Shown here: piece after piece, positions 37,401 through 46,074 of the stretch | Layout: the number at the start of each line of letters is the position of its first letter | Position numbering within the stretch: position 1 is the first letter of the stretch | Origin: Burkholderia pyrrocinia | GTDB taxonomy: Bacteria > Pseudomonadota > Gammaproteobacteria > Burkholderiales > Burkholderiaceae | Assembly: GCF_001028665.1 (NCBI RefSeq) | Contig: NZ_CP011503.1 | Location: 3,038,001 to 3,102,000, forward strand | Length of the DNA: 64,000 bases | Direction: 5' to 3' | Program-made: the position numbers and the translations under genes | The notes under the pieces: generated by a model | What the model was told of the DNA's origin: nothing | Databases searched by the model: none | The model's input: the letters and a program-made list of their open reading frames with translations, nothing else

Positions 37401-40400
37401 GCACAAGGGGCTCGGCTTCGGCGTGCTCGTGCACTACGGCGATGCGGCGACGCGCGCGGCGTTGGCCGCCGTGCCGCGCCCGCGCGTCACGTTCAACTAT
37501 CTCGGCCAGTTCGACGCGCCGCGCGACGCAACGCTCGTGCCGCGTTTCGGCGGCACCGGCGTCGAACGCGACCGCCAAGGGCCGCTCGGCAACACGCTCG
37601 CGATTCACGCGTACCTCGATACGGACCGGGACGGCGCGCGCACGCTGAAAGTGCACTGGGTCTATGGCGCGCCGCAGTTCGAGCGCGCAACGATCGACGC
37701 GTTCGCCGAACGCTTCGCGGCCGCGCTGCGCGAGCTGGTCGACGCATGTGCGTCACGCGTCGCGCATCGCGGCGGCGGCGCGACGCCGGGCGATTTCCCG
37801 CTCGCGCAGGCCGCCGGTCTCACGCAAGCAGCGATCGAACGCACGCCGCTCGACTGGCGCGCGATCGACGACGTGTATCCGTTGTCGCCGATGCAGCAGG
37901 GCATCCTGTTCCATGCGCTGTTCGCGCCGGGCCACGCGAGCTACGTGAACCAGCTCGTCGCGACCGCGACCGCGCTCGATGCCGACCGCCTCGCAGCTGC
38001 GTTCGACGCGTCCGTCGCACGCCACGACATCCTGCGCACGAGCGTGATGCCCGACGAAGCCGCGCCGCTGCAGTGCGTGCATCGCCACGCACACATGCCG
38101 GTCGAACAGCTCGACTGGCGCACGCGCGGCGACACGCTCGACGCCGATTTCGACGCATGGCTCGCGGCCGACCGCGCACGCGGGTTCGACTGGCGCGAGC
38201 CGCCGCTGATGCGGCTCACGCTGATCCGCGTGACGGACGATGCATGGCGCGTCGTATGGACGCGTCACCACGTGCTGCTCGACGGCTGGAGCACCGCACG
38301 CCTGCTCGCCGACGTGCTGCGCGACTATCGCGATCCGGACGCCGTGTCGCCGTTCGCGAGCCGCCCGGCGCTGCGCTATCGCGACTTCATCGCGTGGCTC
38401 GGTACGCGCGACCGCGATGCCGACGAACGCTTCTGGACCGACCGCCTCGCGCGGCTCGACGCGCCGACGCTGATCGCGGAACGCACGGCGGACCGCGCGG
38501 ACGCCGACATGGTCACGTGGCGCGCGACGATCGATGCGGACGCGCTGACGCGCGTCGCGCAGACGGCGCGCGCACTGAAGCTGACCGTCAACACGCTGGT
38601 GCAGGGCGCGTGGGCGCTCGCGCTGCAGCGGATGACGCACCAGCCGGCCGTCGCGTTCGGCGCGACCGTCGCGGGCCGCCCCGATGCGCTCGCGGACGTC
38701 GACACGGTACTCGGTCTGTTCATCAACACGCTGCCGGTGATCACCGCGCCCGCGCCGCAGCAACGCGCGGCCGACTGGCTGCAAACGCTGCAGCGCGAGA
38801 ACGCGGCCGCCGCCGAGCATGCGCACACGCCGCTTGCCGACATCCAGCGCTGGGCGCGCGGCGCGGGCGGCGCACTGTTCGACACGCTGGTCGTGTTCGA
38901 GAACTACCCGGTGGACGACACTGCGCGCGACGCAGATCCGCGCGCGCTTGCGCTGAGCGGCGTGCGCAGCATCGAAGCGACCGATTTCGCGCTGACGCTC
39001 GTGATCGAGAGCGGTGCCGAACTGACGATCGACTACGGCTACGACACCGCGCGCATCGATGCGCGGCAGGTCGAGACCTGGCACCGTGCATTCGCGTGCG
39101 CGCTCGATGCGCTGGCCCGCACGCCGGATGCGCTGCTCGGCGCGCTGTCGATCGCAGACGCCGCAACCCGCGACGCACTGGCGCTTGCGCAGGACACGGC
39201 GCGCTCATGGCCGGCTTCGCAACGGCAGCCGCTGCATCTGCAGTTCGTCGATGCGGCGCACGCGACGCCCGACGCGATCGCGCTCGAATACGCGGACGTT
39301 CACGGCGGCGTGCATCGCGCGACCTATCGCGAACTCGACATCGGCACGTCGCGCATCGCGGCCGCGCTGCGCCGGCGCGGCGTACGGCCCGACACGCCGG
39401 TCGCGCTGTGCGTCGAGCGGTCGTTCGACATGGTGATGGCGCTCGTCGGCGTGCTGAAGGCTGGTGCCGCGTACCTGCCGATCGATCCCGACTATCCGGC
39501 CGAGCGCATCGCATACCTGCTGCGCGATGCGCGGCCGGCCGTCGCGATCACGCAGGCCCATCTGCGCGAACAGGTCGAGGCCGCGCTTGGCGACGGTGCC
39601 GCGACGCAGTTGCTGACGGTTGCGGACCTGCTCGCCGATGAAGCGGGGCAACGTGAGGAAGCGCCCGCAGGCGTCGCCATCGACGACGCGCAACTCGCCT
39701 ACCTGATCTACACGTCGGGCTCGACCGGCAAGCCGAAGGGCGCCGGCAACACGCACGGCGCGCTCGCGAACCGGATCGCGTGGATGCAGCACGCATACCG
39801 TCTGACGCGCGACGACGTCGTACTGCACAAGACGCCGTTCGGCTTCGATGTGTCGGTCTGGGAATTCGTGTGGCCGCTGGCGATCGGCGCGAAGCTCGCG
39901 ATCGCCGCGCCCGGCGACCATCGCGATCCGGCGCGTCTCGCTGCCGCGATCCATGCGCACGGCGTGACGGTGCTGCATTTCGTGCCGTCGATGCTCGCCG
40001 CATTCGCCGCGTATCTCGACGATTTCTCGGCCGCCGCGCAATGCGACAGCGTGCGCCTGATCGTCGCGAGCGGCGAGGCGCTGGCGCCCGAACTCGTCGC
40101 GAAGGTGGCGCGGCTGCTGCCGAACACGACGCTCGTGAACCTGTACGGGCCGACCGAAGCCGCGATCGACGTGTCGCACTGGACCTGCGGCCCCGACGAT
40201 GCGCATGCGGTCGCAGTGCCGATCGGTCATCCGATCGCGAACCTGCAACTGCACGTGCTCGATGCCGCATGGCAACCGGTGCCGGCCGGCGCGACCGGCG
40301 AACTGTATCTCGCGGGCGCGGGCCTGGCGCGCGGTTATCTCGGCCGCCCGGCGCTGACCGCCGATCGTTTCGTGCCCGATCCATTCGTGCCGGGCGCGCG

Positions 40401-41070
40401 CATGTACCGCACGGGCGACCTCGCACGCCGGCGCGCCGACGGCGCGCTCGACTATCTCGGCCGCGTCGACACGCAGGTGAAGCTGCGCGGCCAGCGGATC
40501 GAGCCGGGCGAGATCGAGGCGCTGCTGCGCGCGGCGCCTGGCGTGAACGATGCGGTCGTGATCGTGCGCGACGAGCAACTGGTCGGTTATGTCGCCCGCG
40601 GCGACGCGGGCCCGCTCGACCGCACGGCGCTGCTCGACGCATTGCGTGCGCAACTCCCGGCCTACATGGTGCCGTCGCAACTGATCGAACTCGACGCATT
40701 GCCCGTCACGCCGAACGGCAAGTGCGACCGTCATGCGTTGCCCGCGCCGGTGCGCGAAGCGGCTGAAGCCGTCGAACTCGCGACCGATACCGAACGTGCG
40801 CTCGCGGAGATCTGGCAACGCGTGCTGCACGTCGACGCGATCGGCCGCGACGGCGATTTCTTCCTGCTCGGCGGCCATTCGCTGCTCGCGACGCAGGCCC
40901 ACGCGCAGGCGAACCTGCACTGGGGGCTCGCGCTGCCGCTGCGCACGCTGTTCGACACGCGCACGCTCGCGCGCTGCGCGGAAGCGATCGACGCGGCCTG
41001 CGCGGCACGTGGCGCGACCGATGCGGCGAGCGCGATCGACGCGCTGCTCGGCGAACTGGAAACTCAATAA
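31411..41070 (+). CDS. orbI: Ornibactin non-ribosomal peptide synthetase, three modules
   Basis: 3219 residues; ATG 31411 has AAGGA 10 bases upstream. Domain order: A1 (about 20-520), T1 (Ser555), C2 (HHAITDG at 757), A2 (about 1090-1590), T2 (Ser1624), epimerase (HHAIVDG at 1809, with VTFNYLGQFD later), C3 (HHVLLDG at 2286), A3 (about 2610-3110), T3 (Ser3157). The first module has no condensation domain, so it initiates. Specificity residues read off the A domains: A1 DAEAAGGIS(K), modified ornithine by likeness to OrbJ; A2 DLTKVGHVG(K), the Asp code; A3 DVWHVSLID(K), the Ser code. This gives Orn - D-Asp - Ser, as in ornibactin. No thioesterase. Confidence 0.96.
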   Translation: MTSFPIALHHRIRELARVAPDAPAIAVPFQNDLRLSRGALDARASRLARQLRAAGVGAEVRVGVCVERSCELFVALLAVLKAGGVFVPLDPRHPAARLDWIVQDAQLRHGIVDAAGRAALGTPFEQAFDAAAETADEQDIAADDEDVPVHPRSAAYMIYTSGSTGTPKAVVVEHGPLAAHCDALAAALPIEAGDRLLHFASVNFDAAHECWLAPLAIGASIVVAPPQPFAPDAAHALLVRESVNVAAFPPAYLREFAAVAARDGVPPALRVLAFGGEALPQQAFELVCRTFPSVRLINGYGPTEAVISPMLWPVEPGETPVLAADDAYASLPIGRVIGPRVARVDGESREGGELLLGGVCIARGYHGRPALTAERFIPDPDGEPGARVYRTGDLARLRDDGAFDYLGRLDDQVQVRGVRVEPAEIAACLRSHPAVADAAVVAETGNGPTRLIACVALRAAADDAALKAHVGALLPAAWQPHRFVRCDALPYTLNGKVDRAALRERIAAARDTTQGAGDAPRTQTEQQLAGLWQTLLGLDAAPSRDDHFFALGADSLAAMQLQAAIRAAWRVNLRLDTLFADPALAELAETVDRSERETGEPLAVISARRATADAAASGAPHVDRAASLAQQRFWVLAQTRDASAAYHIAAHWTIDGALDRDALQRALDHLIGRHEAWRTTLVDNDDGIVMQRIHAHLPVSIADFDLRDQPPAARDAQAARLAERDAAEPFDLARGPLLRATLVALADDRHRLLLTAHHAITDGWSSRCAFDELSAAYRAYAEGREPSLPDLPIQYADYADWQRDMLAGGEGERQLDYWRGALRDVPGPIALPVDRQPGAARTLQGARVSVRLPDAVAADVRQLARDAQATVFTVLLAALDAWLSRLTGETDVVVAVPVAHRQRPETRALLGLFLNTVALRVRVAPTLPFRTLVDAARTAALDAVAHQDVPFERVVDAVKPPVKRGDEWLRVKFAQQFDARHDSVLPGATAVATPGPDLAARFDFALDFTDDANGIELVAAYATDCIDADTARAWLDSYAALVGAAAHDPHRTTAALPCDASAAARQPRDGRALRVEHADIVAAFARQAAAYPHRVALDDASASLTFAELDDASNRIAHALKQRGATAEAPVVICIERSARFVVGLLGALKAGALAVLLDPAQPAARLAAAAADCGARWALVAETAAWPAGIDAKPLDVDTLAQDATLAHAAGVRVAPHPEQGAYLIYTSGSTGTPKGVVVSHGALADYVQGMLDELAFAPDASFAMVSTVAADLGHTTLFGALCAGRTLHLLPAACAFDPDLFADEMRRRDVGVLKIVPSHLQALLDARVPADVLPRHALVTGGETLTWALVARLAALAPACRVINHYGPTEATVGAIACDTASIAADARDPASGVPLGLPLPNARALVLDAFGACVPAGATGELYLGGPGVARGYLGRPAQTAERFVPDPFTPGARLYRTGDRVRLRADGRLAFLGRIDDQVKIRGYRVEPGEVSAAVRAAGPVAQAETLTIEHDGRLRLATFVVMRDGAAFDEAAMRAALAAKLPDYMVPAQFVALARLPVTANGKIDRAALRELAAAPVAIASGDAPQGAVETVLAEVWQAVLKAPQVGRDDNFFELGGDSILVLQVIARARKRGVRFTPKQLFDGPTVAELARIAKTEDVTAAAQPAIAAVVATPAASPILTPAQQRFFALDVPQRGHWNQSVAFDVRGPFDADAFARAFDALLTHHDVFRQRFARGTDGTWRASDAAKPYDALPFVEVAARDDADALARFDALQRRLDLGRGPLACACAARLPDGSTQLYLAIHHAIVDGVSWRILLDDLDSAYRAACERTPVRLSQPGLRADAWAARLARAATEPESPFAAEAAYWAAMAQGDDLVPDHPDAAATNADAAVVVQTIDAALTRAALTDAHAAYRTQMIELLGAALALALAGVRGSASCRIELEGHGREALFDDADASRTIGWLTSHYPVTLPVEATASDTLCAVKDTLRAVPHKGLGFGVLVHYGDAATRAALAAVPRPRVTFNYLGQFDAPRDATLVPRFGGTGVERDRQGPLGNTLAIHAYLDTDRDGARTLKVHWVYGAPQFERATIDAFAERFAAALRELVDACASRVAHRGGGATPGDFPLAQAAGLTQAAIERTPLDWRAIDDVYPLSPMQQGILFHALFAPGHASYVNQLVATATALDADRLAAAFDASVARHDILRTSVMPDEAAPLQCVHRHAHMPVEQLDWRTRGDTLDADFDAWLAADRARGFDWREPPLMRLTLIRVTDDAWRVVWTRHHVLLDGWSTARLLADVLRDYRDPDAVSPFASRPALRYRDFIAWLGTRDRDADERFWTDRLARLDAPTLIAERTADRADADMVTWRATIDADALTRVAQTARALKLTVNTLVQGAWALALQRMTHQPAVAFGATVAGRPDALADVDTVLGLFINTLPVITAPAPQQRAADWLQTLQRENAAAAEHAHTPLADIQRWARGAGGALFDTLVVFENYPVDDTARDADPRALALSGVRSIEATDFALTLVIESGAELTIDYGYDTARIDARQVETWHRAFACALDALARTPDALLGALSIADAATRDALALAQDTARSWPASQRQPLHLQFVDAAHATPDAIALEYADVHGGVHRATYRELDIGTSRIAAALRRRGVRPDTPVALCVERSFDMVMALVGVLKAGAAYLPIDPDYPAERIAYLLRDARPAVAITQAHLREQVEAALGDGAATQLLTVADLLADEAGQREEAPAGVAIDDAQLAYLIYTSGSTGKPKGAGNTHGALANRIAWMQHAYRLTRDDVVLHKTPFGFDVSVWEFVWPLAIGAKLAIAAPGDHRDPARLAAAIHAHGVTVLHFVPSMLAAFAAYLDDFSAAAQCDSVRLIVASGEALAPELVAKVARLLPNTTLVNLYGPTEAAIDVSHWTCGPDDAHAVAVPIGHPIANLQLHVLDAAWQPVPAGATGELYLAGAGLARGYLGRPALTADRFVPDPFVPGARMYRTGDLARRRADGALDYLGRVDTQVKLRGQRIEPGEIEALLRAAPGVNDAVVIVRDEQLVGYVARGDAGPLDRTALLDALRAQLPAYMVPSQLIELDALPVTPNGKCDRHALPAPVREAAEAVELATDTERALAEIWQRVLHVDAIGRDGDFFLLGGHSLLATQAHAQANLHWGLALPLRTLFDTRTLARCAEAIDAACAARGATDAASAIDALLGELETQ

Positions 41071-41079
41071 GGACGACGG

Positions 41080-44000
41080 ATGACGAAGGTTCAACCCGAC
41101 TGGCTCGCGCTCGCGACGCGTTTCGCGCAACTGCCCGACGCGCAGCGCGCGGTCTTCATCGACAAGCTCGGCGCGGCCGGCATCGACTTCCGCGTGCTGC
41201 CGATTCCGCCGCGCACGCCGCGCAGCGACCGTGTGCCGGCATCGTTCGCGCAGACGCGGCTGTGGCTGCATGCACGCCTGATCGATGCGCCCGACGCTTA
41301 TCACATCACCGAGCGGCTGGCGCTGACGGGCCCGCTGGACGCGCATGCGCTGCGTCTTGCTTGCGATGCGCTGATCGCGCGCCACGAAGCATTGCGCACG
41401 ACTTTCGACGAAGCGCAGGACGGTGTCGCGCAAACGATCCACGCGCCGTTGCGTTGCCCGTGGCGCGAAACTGATCTCGAAGCGTTGCCGGCCGCGCAGC
41501 GCACCGCGCGCGCGGAGGCCGTCGCGACGGCCGACGAAGCCGAGCCGTTCGATCTCGGCGCGGCGCCGCTCGTGCGCGCGCACCTGGTCCGCTTCGACGC
41601 GACGCATCACTGGCTCGCGCTGACCGTGCACCACATCGTGTCGGACGGCTGGTCGTCGGGCGTGATGCTGGAAGAGCTCGCGGCGTTCTACCACGCGTAT
41701 GCTTCCGACAAGCCGGTGGCGCTCGCGCCGCTGCCAATCCAGTACGCCGACTACGCGCTGTGGCAGCGCCGCTGGCTCGACGCCGGCGAACGCGATCGCC
41801 AGCTTGCGTTCTGGCGCGAACGGCTCGATCCGCAGCGCGGCGTGCTGACGCTGCCAGGTGCGGCCGCCCGACCGGCGCGCCGCAGTGCGCGCGGTGCGCG
41901 CCATGTGTTTTCGCTCGACGCGCGCATCGGTGCGCAACTGCGTGCGTTCGCGACCGCGTCGGGCGCGACGCCGTTCGCGGTGCTGCTCGCCGCGCTCGAT
42001 GCGCTGCTCGCGCGTGCGACCGGCGATGCGCGGATTTGCGTCGGCGTGCCGGCCGCGAATCGCGAACGCGCGGAAGTCGCCGGCCTGATCGGGTTCTTCG
42101 TCAACACGCTCGCAATTGACGTAGACGTGCCCGCGCACGGCGATTTCTCGTCGCTGGTCGCGCGCACGCAGCGCGCGCTCGTCGACGCGCAGATGCACCA
42201 GGACGTGCCGTTCGAGCAGGTGGTCGATGCGCTCGGCGTGCCGCGCAGCGCGAGCCACCATCCGCTGTTCCAGGTAATGGCCGCGTATGGCGAGCGCCGC
42301 GCGCTGCCGGCGCTCGGCGCGGCATCGGCCGCGTTGCTGCCGTCCGGCACGCCTTCCGCGAAATTCGATCTCACGCTCGCCGTCGAGGCAACGCCCGACG
42401 GTACGTTCGACGCCGCGTTCATCTACGCGCTCGACCTGTTCGACGCCGACGCAATCGCGCGACTGGCCGCGCGCTTCGTCACGCTGCTCGCCGATGCGCT
42501 CGCGCGCCCCGACATGCCGGTCGGCGATCTCGACTGGCTGCCCGCCGACGAGCGCGCGCAGCTCTTTGCGTGGAACGCGCCGGCAGGCGCGACCGAAGCC
42601 GAACCGTTCGTGCCCGTGCATGCGCGCATCGCCGCGCATGCGCATGCGCGGCCCGACGCACGCGGCGTCGCCGATATCGATCGCGCGCTGACGCGCGGCG
42701 AAGTCGATGCACGCGCGGCGCACCTGGCGCGTCATCTCGTTGCGGCCGGCGTGCGGCCCGAGATGCGCGTCGGCGTCGCGCTGCAGCGCTCGGTCGACCT
42801 GCTCGTCGCGCTGATCGCGGTGCTGAAGTCCGGTGCCGCGTTCGTGCCGCTCGATCCGGCCCACCCGCGCGAACGGCTCGCGCAGATCGTCGGCGACGCG
42901 AACATTGCGCACGTGCTGACCGACGGCGCAAGCGTCGCGTCGTTGCCCGAACTGCCGGAACTGCGCGTGTGGCGCGCCGATGAAATCGATGCACTCGACG
43001 AAGCCGCGGACGTCGCGCTGCCGGACGTGCTGCCCGGTCATGCCGCCTATGCGATCTACACGTCGGGCTCGACCGGCAAGCCGAAGGGCGTGATCGTCGA
43101 CCATGCGTCGTTCGCGCTGCATTGCGCGGCAATTGCCGAGCGCTACGGCGCGGGCGAGCAGGACGTGTTCCTGCTGTTCCAGTCGGTCAACTTCGACGGC
43201 GCGCACGAAGGCTGGTTTTCGCAATACATGTCGGGCGCCGCCGTGTCGGTGACGGCCGACGTGCTGTGGCCGCCCGCGCAGACCTGCGCGATGATGGTCC
43301 GCGACGGCGTGACGATGACCTACGTGCCGCCCGGCTGCGCCGCGCAGCTCGCCGAATGGGCGCTCGCGCACGGCGCACCGCCGACGCTGCGTTCGCTGAC
43401 CGTCGGCGGCGAGGCGACGTCGCGCGAGGCGTTCGCGATGCTGCGCCGCGCGCTGCCGAAGGTGCGCGTGGTCAACGGCTACGGCCCGACCGAGACGGTC
43501 ATCACGCCGACGCTGTGGATGTTCCGGCCCGGCGACGATCTCGCGAAGCTCGGCGACGCCGCGTATCTGCCGATCGGCACGCTGGTCGGCGCACGCACCG
43601 CGCACGTGCTCGACGAGCGGCTGCATCCGCTGCCGGTCGGCGTGATCGGCGAACTATATTTGGGCGGCGAGGGGATCGGCGTCGCGCGCGGTTATCTCGA
43701 CCGTCCGGCGCTGACCGCCGAGCGTTTCGTGCCCGATCCGTACGGCGCGCCGGGCGCGCGTTTGTACCGCACCGGCGACCTGGTGCGGCGCCGCGCGGAC
43801 GGCGTGTTCGACTTCATCGGCCGTGTCGATCATCAGGTGAAGCTGCGCGGGCTGCGCATCGAACTCGGCGAAATCGAGGCGCAGCTTGCCGCGCACGATG
43901 CGGTGCGCGAAGCGTGCGCGGTCGTGCACGGGCAGGGCGCGCTTGCGCAGCTCGTCGCGTACGTCGAACTGACCGCCGACGCACAGGCGGCCGCGCAGCC

Positions 44001-46074
44001 CGTCGAAGCCGCGACGCTCGACGCGCACCTGCGTCGCACGCTGCCCGACTACATGGTGCCCGCGCAACTGATCGTGCTCGACGCGCTGCCACGAAATGCG
44101 AACAGCAAGGTCGACCGCGCGCGGCTACCGGCGCCCGTGCGCGTCGAACGTGCGTACGAGGCGCCGCACGACGGCGATGAAACCGCGCTTGCCGCGATCT
44201 GGTGCGACGTGCTGAATCTCGAGCGCGTCGGCCGCGGCGATCACTTCTTCGATCTCGGCGGCCATTCGCTTGCCGCGGTGCGCGTCGCGACGCGCGTGGC
44301 CGAACGGCTCGGCCGCGACGTGCCGGTGCGCGCGCTGTTCGAGGCGCCCGTGCTCGCGCAGTACGCGCTGCAGGTGGCCGACGCGCCGCGCGCTGCGCAT
44401 GCCGGCGCTGCGGCGCCGGGCGTCGCGGTGGCCAAACCCGACGCAAACGGCGTGTGGCCGCTGTCGCCCGCACAGCTCGGCCTGTGGTTCCTGTGGCGCG
44501 CGCAGCCGGACAGCGCCGCGTACAACATTCCGGTCGCGCTGCGCGTGCGCGGCCCGCTCGACATCGATGCGCTGCGCGCCGCGTTCTCCGATGTGGCGGC
44601 CGTGCATCCGGCGCTGCGTGCGCGACTCGTCGCTCGCGACGGCGCGCTGCCGGGCCAGCGGATCGACGCGGCTGAGCCGGTCGCGCTGCCGGTCGTCGAC
44701 CTGTCGGCGCGACCCGATGCGCTTGCCCGCGCGTCGGCACTGACCGACGACGATGCGCTCGCGCCGTTCGACCTTGGCGCCGATGCGCCGCTGTGGCGCG
44801 CACGCGTGCTGCGGCTCGGCACGGACGACCACGTGTTGTCGGTGACGATCCATCACATCGTGTCGGATGGCGAATCGATCGAGCTGTGGCTCGATGCGGT
44901 TCGTGCGCGCTATGTCGCTCGTGTACGAGGCGACGCCGTGCCGGCAGAAGAGGCCGCCCGACTGGCCGCCCAACCGGTCGTACCGCTCGTGCTGCCCGCG
45001 CCGTGCCATCCGGCCCGCGTCGCGTACTGGCGTGACGCGCTGGCCGATCTGCCGTCGCGCGTGCTGCCGCAGCGCGCCGATGCGCCGGCCGCGCCGCAAT
45101 GGCGCGCGGCACGCATCCCGTTGGAATTCGACACGTCGCTGATCCGCGCCGCACGCGACGCCGCGTCGGCCTCGCACGCGACGCTGCCGATGCTGCTGCA
45201 CGCGGCGCTCAACACCGCGCTGTTCCGCGCGACAGGCGCGGCCGACCAGCCGGTCGGCGTACTCGCGTCGACGCGCGAGCTGACGGGCGACGCGGCACGC
45301 GATGCGCTCGGCCTGTTCATCAATTCGGTCGTCGTGCGCACGCGGATCGACCCGGCCGCGCGCCGCACGGACGTGCTCGCACAGGTGCGCGACACGGCGC
45401 TCGCCGCGTATGCGCATGCCGACGTGCCGTTCGCCGACGTCGTCGCGGCGCTGCGCGCGCCGCGTACCGCACAGGGCAATCCGCTGTTCCAGGTGATGTT
45501 CAACTACCTGCGCCCGACGGGCGCGGCCGCACGCGACTGGGCCGGCCTGTCGCTTGCCGAATTCCACGACGTGCGCCATCGCGTCGTGTTCACGCTCGAG
45601 TTGGACGTCGTCGAGCATCCGGACGGCCGCGTGAGCGCCGCGTTTTCGTATGCGGACGAACTGCTCGACCGCGGCTTCATCGATGCGCTGGTCGATGTCT
45701 ATCACGACGAAGTCGCGCGCTTTGCCGGCGCGTCGGAAACGGCGCTCGGTGCACCCGATACGCGTGCCGTCGCGCGCGCGAACTTCATTGCACGAGCAAG
45801 CTCGGAAGCACCGGCCGACGCGCCGTCGCACGCGGTTGCCGCGCTCGCGGCGCTGTGGTCGGACACGTTCGCGACGGCCGCGCCCGAGCCCGGCGCGAAC
45901 CTGTTCGAAGCCGGCGCGACGTCGTTCGACGTCGTGCGTTTCGTCGACGCGGCGGGCCGTGCCGGTCATGCGCTGACGGTCGCCGACGTGTTCGCGTCGC
46001 CGACGCTCGCGGCGCTCGGCGCGCGGCTCGACGCACGCGCGGAAACAGGACAGGAGGAACGCCATGCTGGCTGA
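41080..46074 (+). CDS. orbJ: Ornibactin non-ribosomal peptide synthetase, final module with extra C-T didomain
   Basis: 1664 residues starting 9 bases after orbI. Domain order: C4 (HHIVSDG at 184), A4 (about 500-1010, core FDGAHEG at 705), T4 (Ser1063), C5 (HHIVSDG at 1258), T5 (Ser1615 in EAGATSFD). A4 reads DGEYTGGIT(K), of the hydroxy/formyl-ornithine type known from pyoverdine synthetases. The last C and T have no adenylation domain between them and no thioesterase follows. Because ornibactin ends in putrescine, C5 is inferred to join the peptide to putrescine; the job of T5 is unclear. Adjacent PvdA and PvdF supply the modified ornithine. Confidence 0.95.
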   Translation: MTKVQPDWLALATRFAQLPDAQRAVFIDKLGAAGIDFRVLPIPPRTPRSDRVPASFAQTRLWLHARLIDAPDAYHITERLALTGPLDAHALRLACDALIARHEALRTTFDEAQDGVAQTIHAPLRCPWRETDLEALPAAQRTARAEAVATADEAEPFDLGAAPLVRAHLVRFDATHHWLALTVHHIVSDGWSSGVMLEELAAFYHAYASDKPVALAPLPIQYADYALWQRRWLDAGERDRQLAFWRERLDPQRGVLTLPGAAARPARRSARGARHVFSLDARIGAQLRAFATASGATPFAVLLAALDALLARATGDARICVGVPAANRERAEVAGLIGFFVNTLAIDVDVPAHGDFSSLVARTQRALVDAQMHQDVPFEQVVDALGVPRSASHHPLFQVMAAYGERRALPALGAASAALLPSGTPSAKFDLTLAVEATPDGTFDAAFIYALDLFDADAIARLAARFVTLLADALARPDMPVGDLDWLPADERAQLFAWNAPAGATEAEPFVPVHARIAAHAHARPDARGVADIDRALTRGEVDARAAHLARHLVAAGVRPEMRVGVALQRSVDLLVALIAVLKSGAAFVPLDPAHPRERLAQIVGDANIAHVLTDGASVASLPELPELRVWRADEIDALDEAADVALPDVLPGHAAYAIYTSGSTGKPKGVIVDHASFALHCAAIAERYGAGEQDVFLLFQSVNFDGAHEGWFSQYMSGAAVSVTADVLWPPAQTCAMMVRDGVTMTYVPPGCAAQLAEWALAHGAPPTLRSLTVGGEATSREAFAMLRRALPKVRVVNGYGPTETVITPTLWMFRPGDDLAKLGDAAYLPIGTLVGARTAHVLDERLHPLPVGVIGELYLGGEGIGVARGYLDRPALTAERFVPDPYGAPGARLYRTGDLVRRRADGVFDFIGRVDHQVKLRGLRIELGEIEAQLAAHDAVREACAVVHGQGALAQLVAYVELTADAQAAAQPVEAATLDAHLRRTLPDYMVPAQLIVLDALPRNANSKVDRARLPAPVRVERAYEAPHDGDETALAAIWCDVLNLERVGRGDHFFDLGGHSLAAVRVATRVAERLGRDVPVRALFEAPVLAQYALQVADAPRAAHAGAAAPGVAVAKPDANGVWPLSPAQLGLWFLWRAQPDSAAYNIPVALRVRGPLDIDALRAAFSDVAAVHPALRARLVARDGALPGQRIDAAEPVALPVVDLSARPDALARASALTDDDALAPFDLGADAPLWRARVLRLGTDDHVLSVTIHHIVSDGESIELWLDAVRARYVARVRGDAVPAEEAARLAAQPVVPLVLPAPCHPARVAYWRDALADLPSRVLPQRADAPAAPQWRAARIPLEFDTSLIRAARDAASASHATLPMLLHAALNTALFRATGAADQPVGVLASTRELTGDAARDALGLFINSVVVRTRIDPAARRTDVLAQVRDTALAAYAHADVPFADVVAALRAPRTAQGNPLFQVMFNYLRPTGAAARDWAGLSLAEFHDVRHRVVFTLELDVVEHPDGRVSAAFSYADELLDRGFIDALVDVYHDEVARFAGASETALGAPDTRAVARANFIARASSEAPADAPSHAVAALAALWSDTFATAAPEPGANLFEAGATSFDVVRFVDAAGRAGHALTVADVFASPTLAALGARLDARAETGQEERHAG

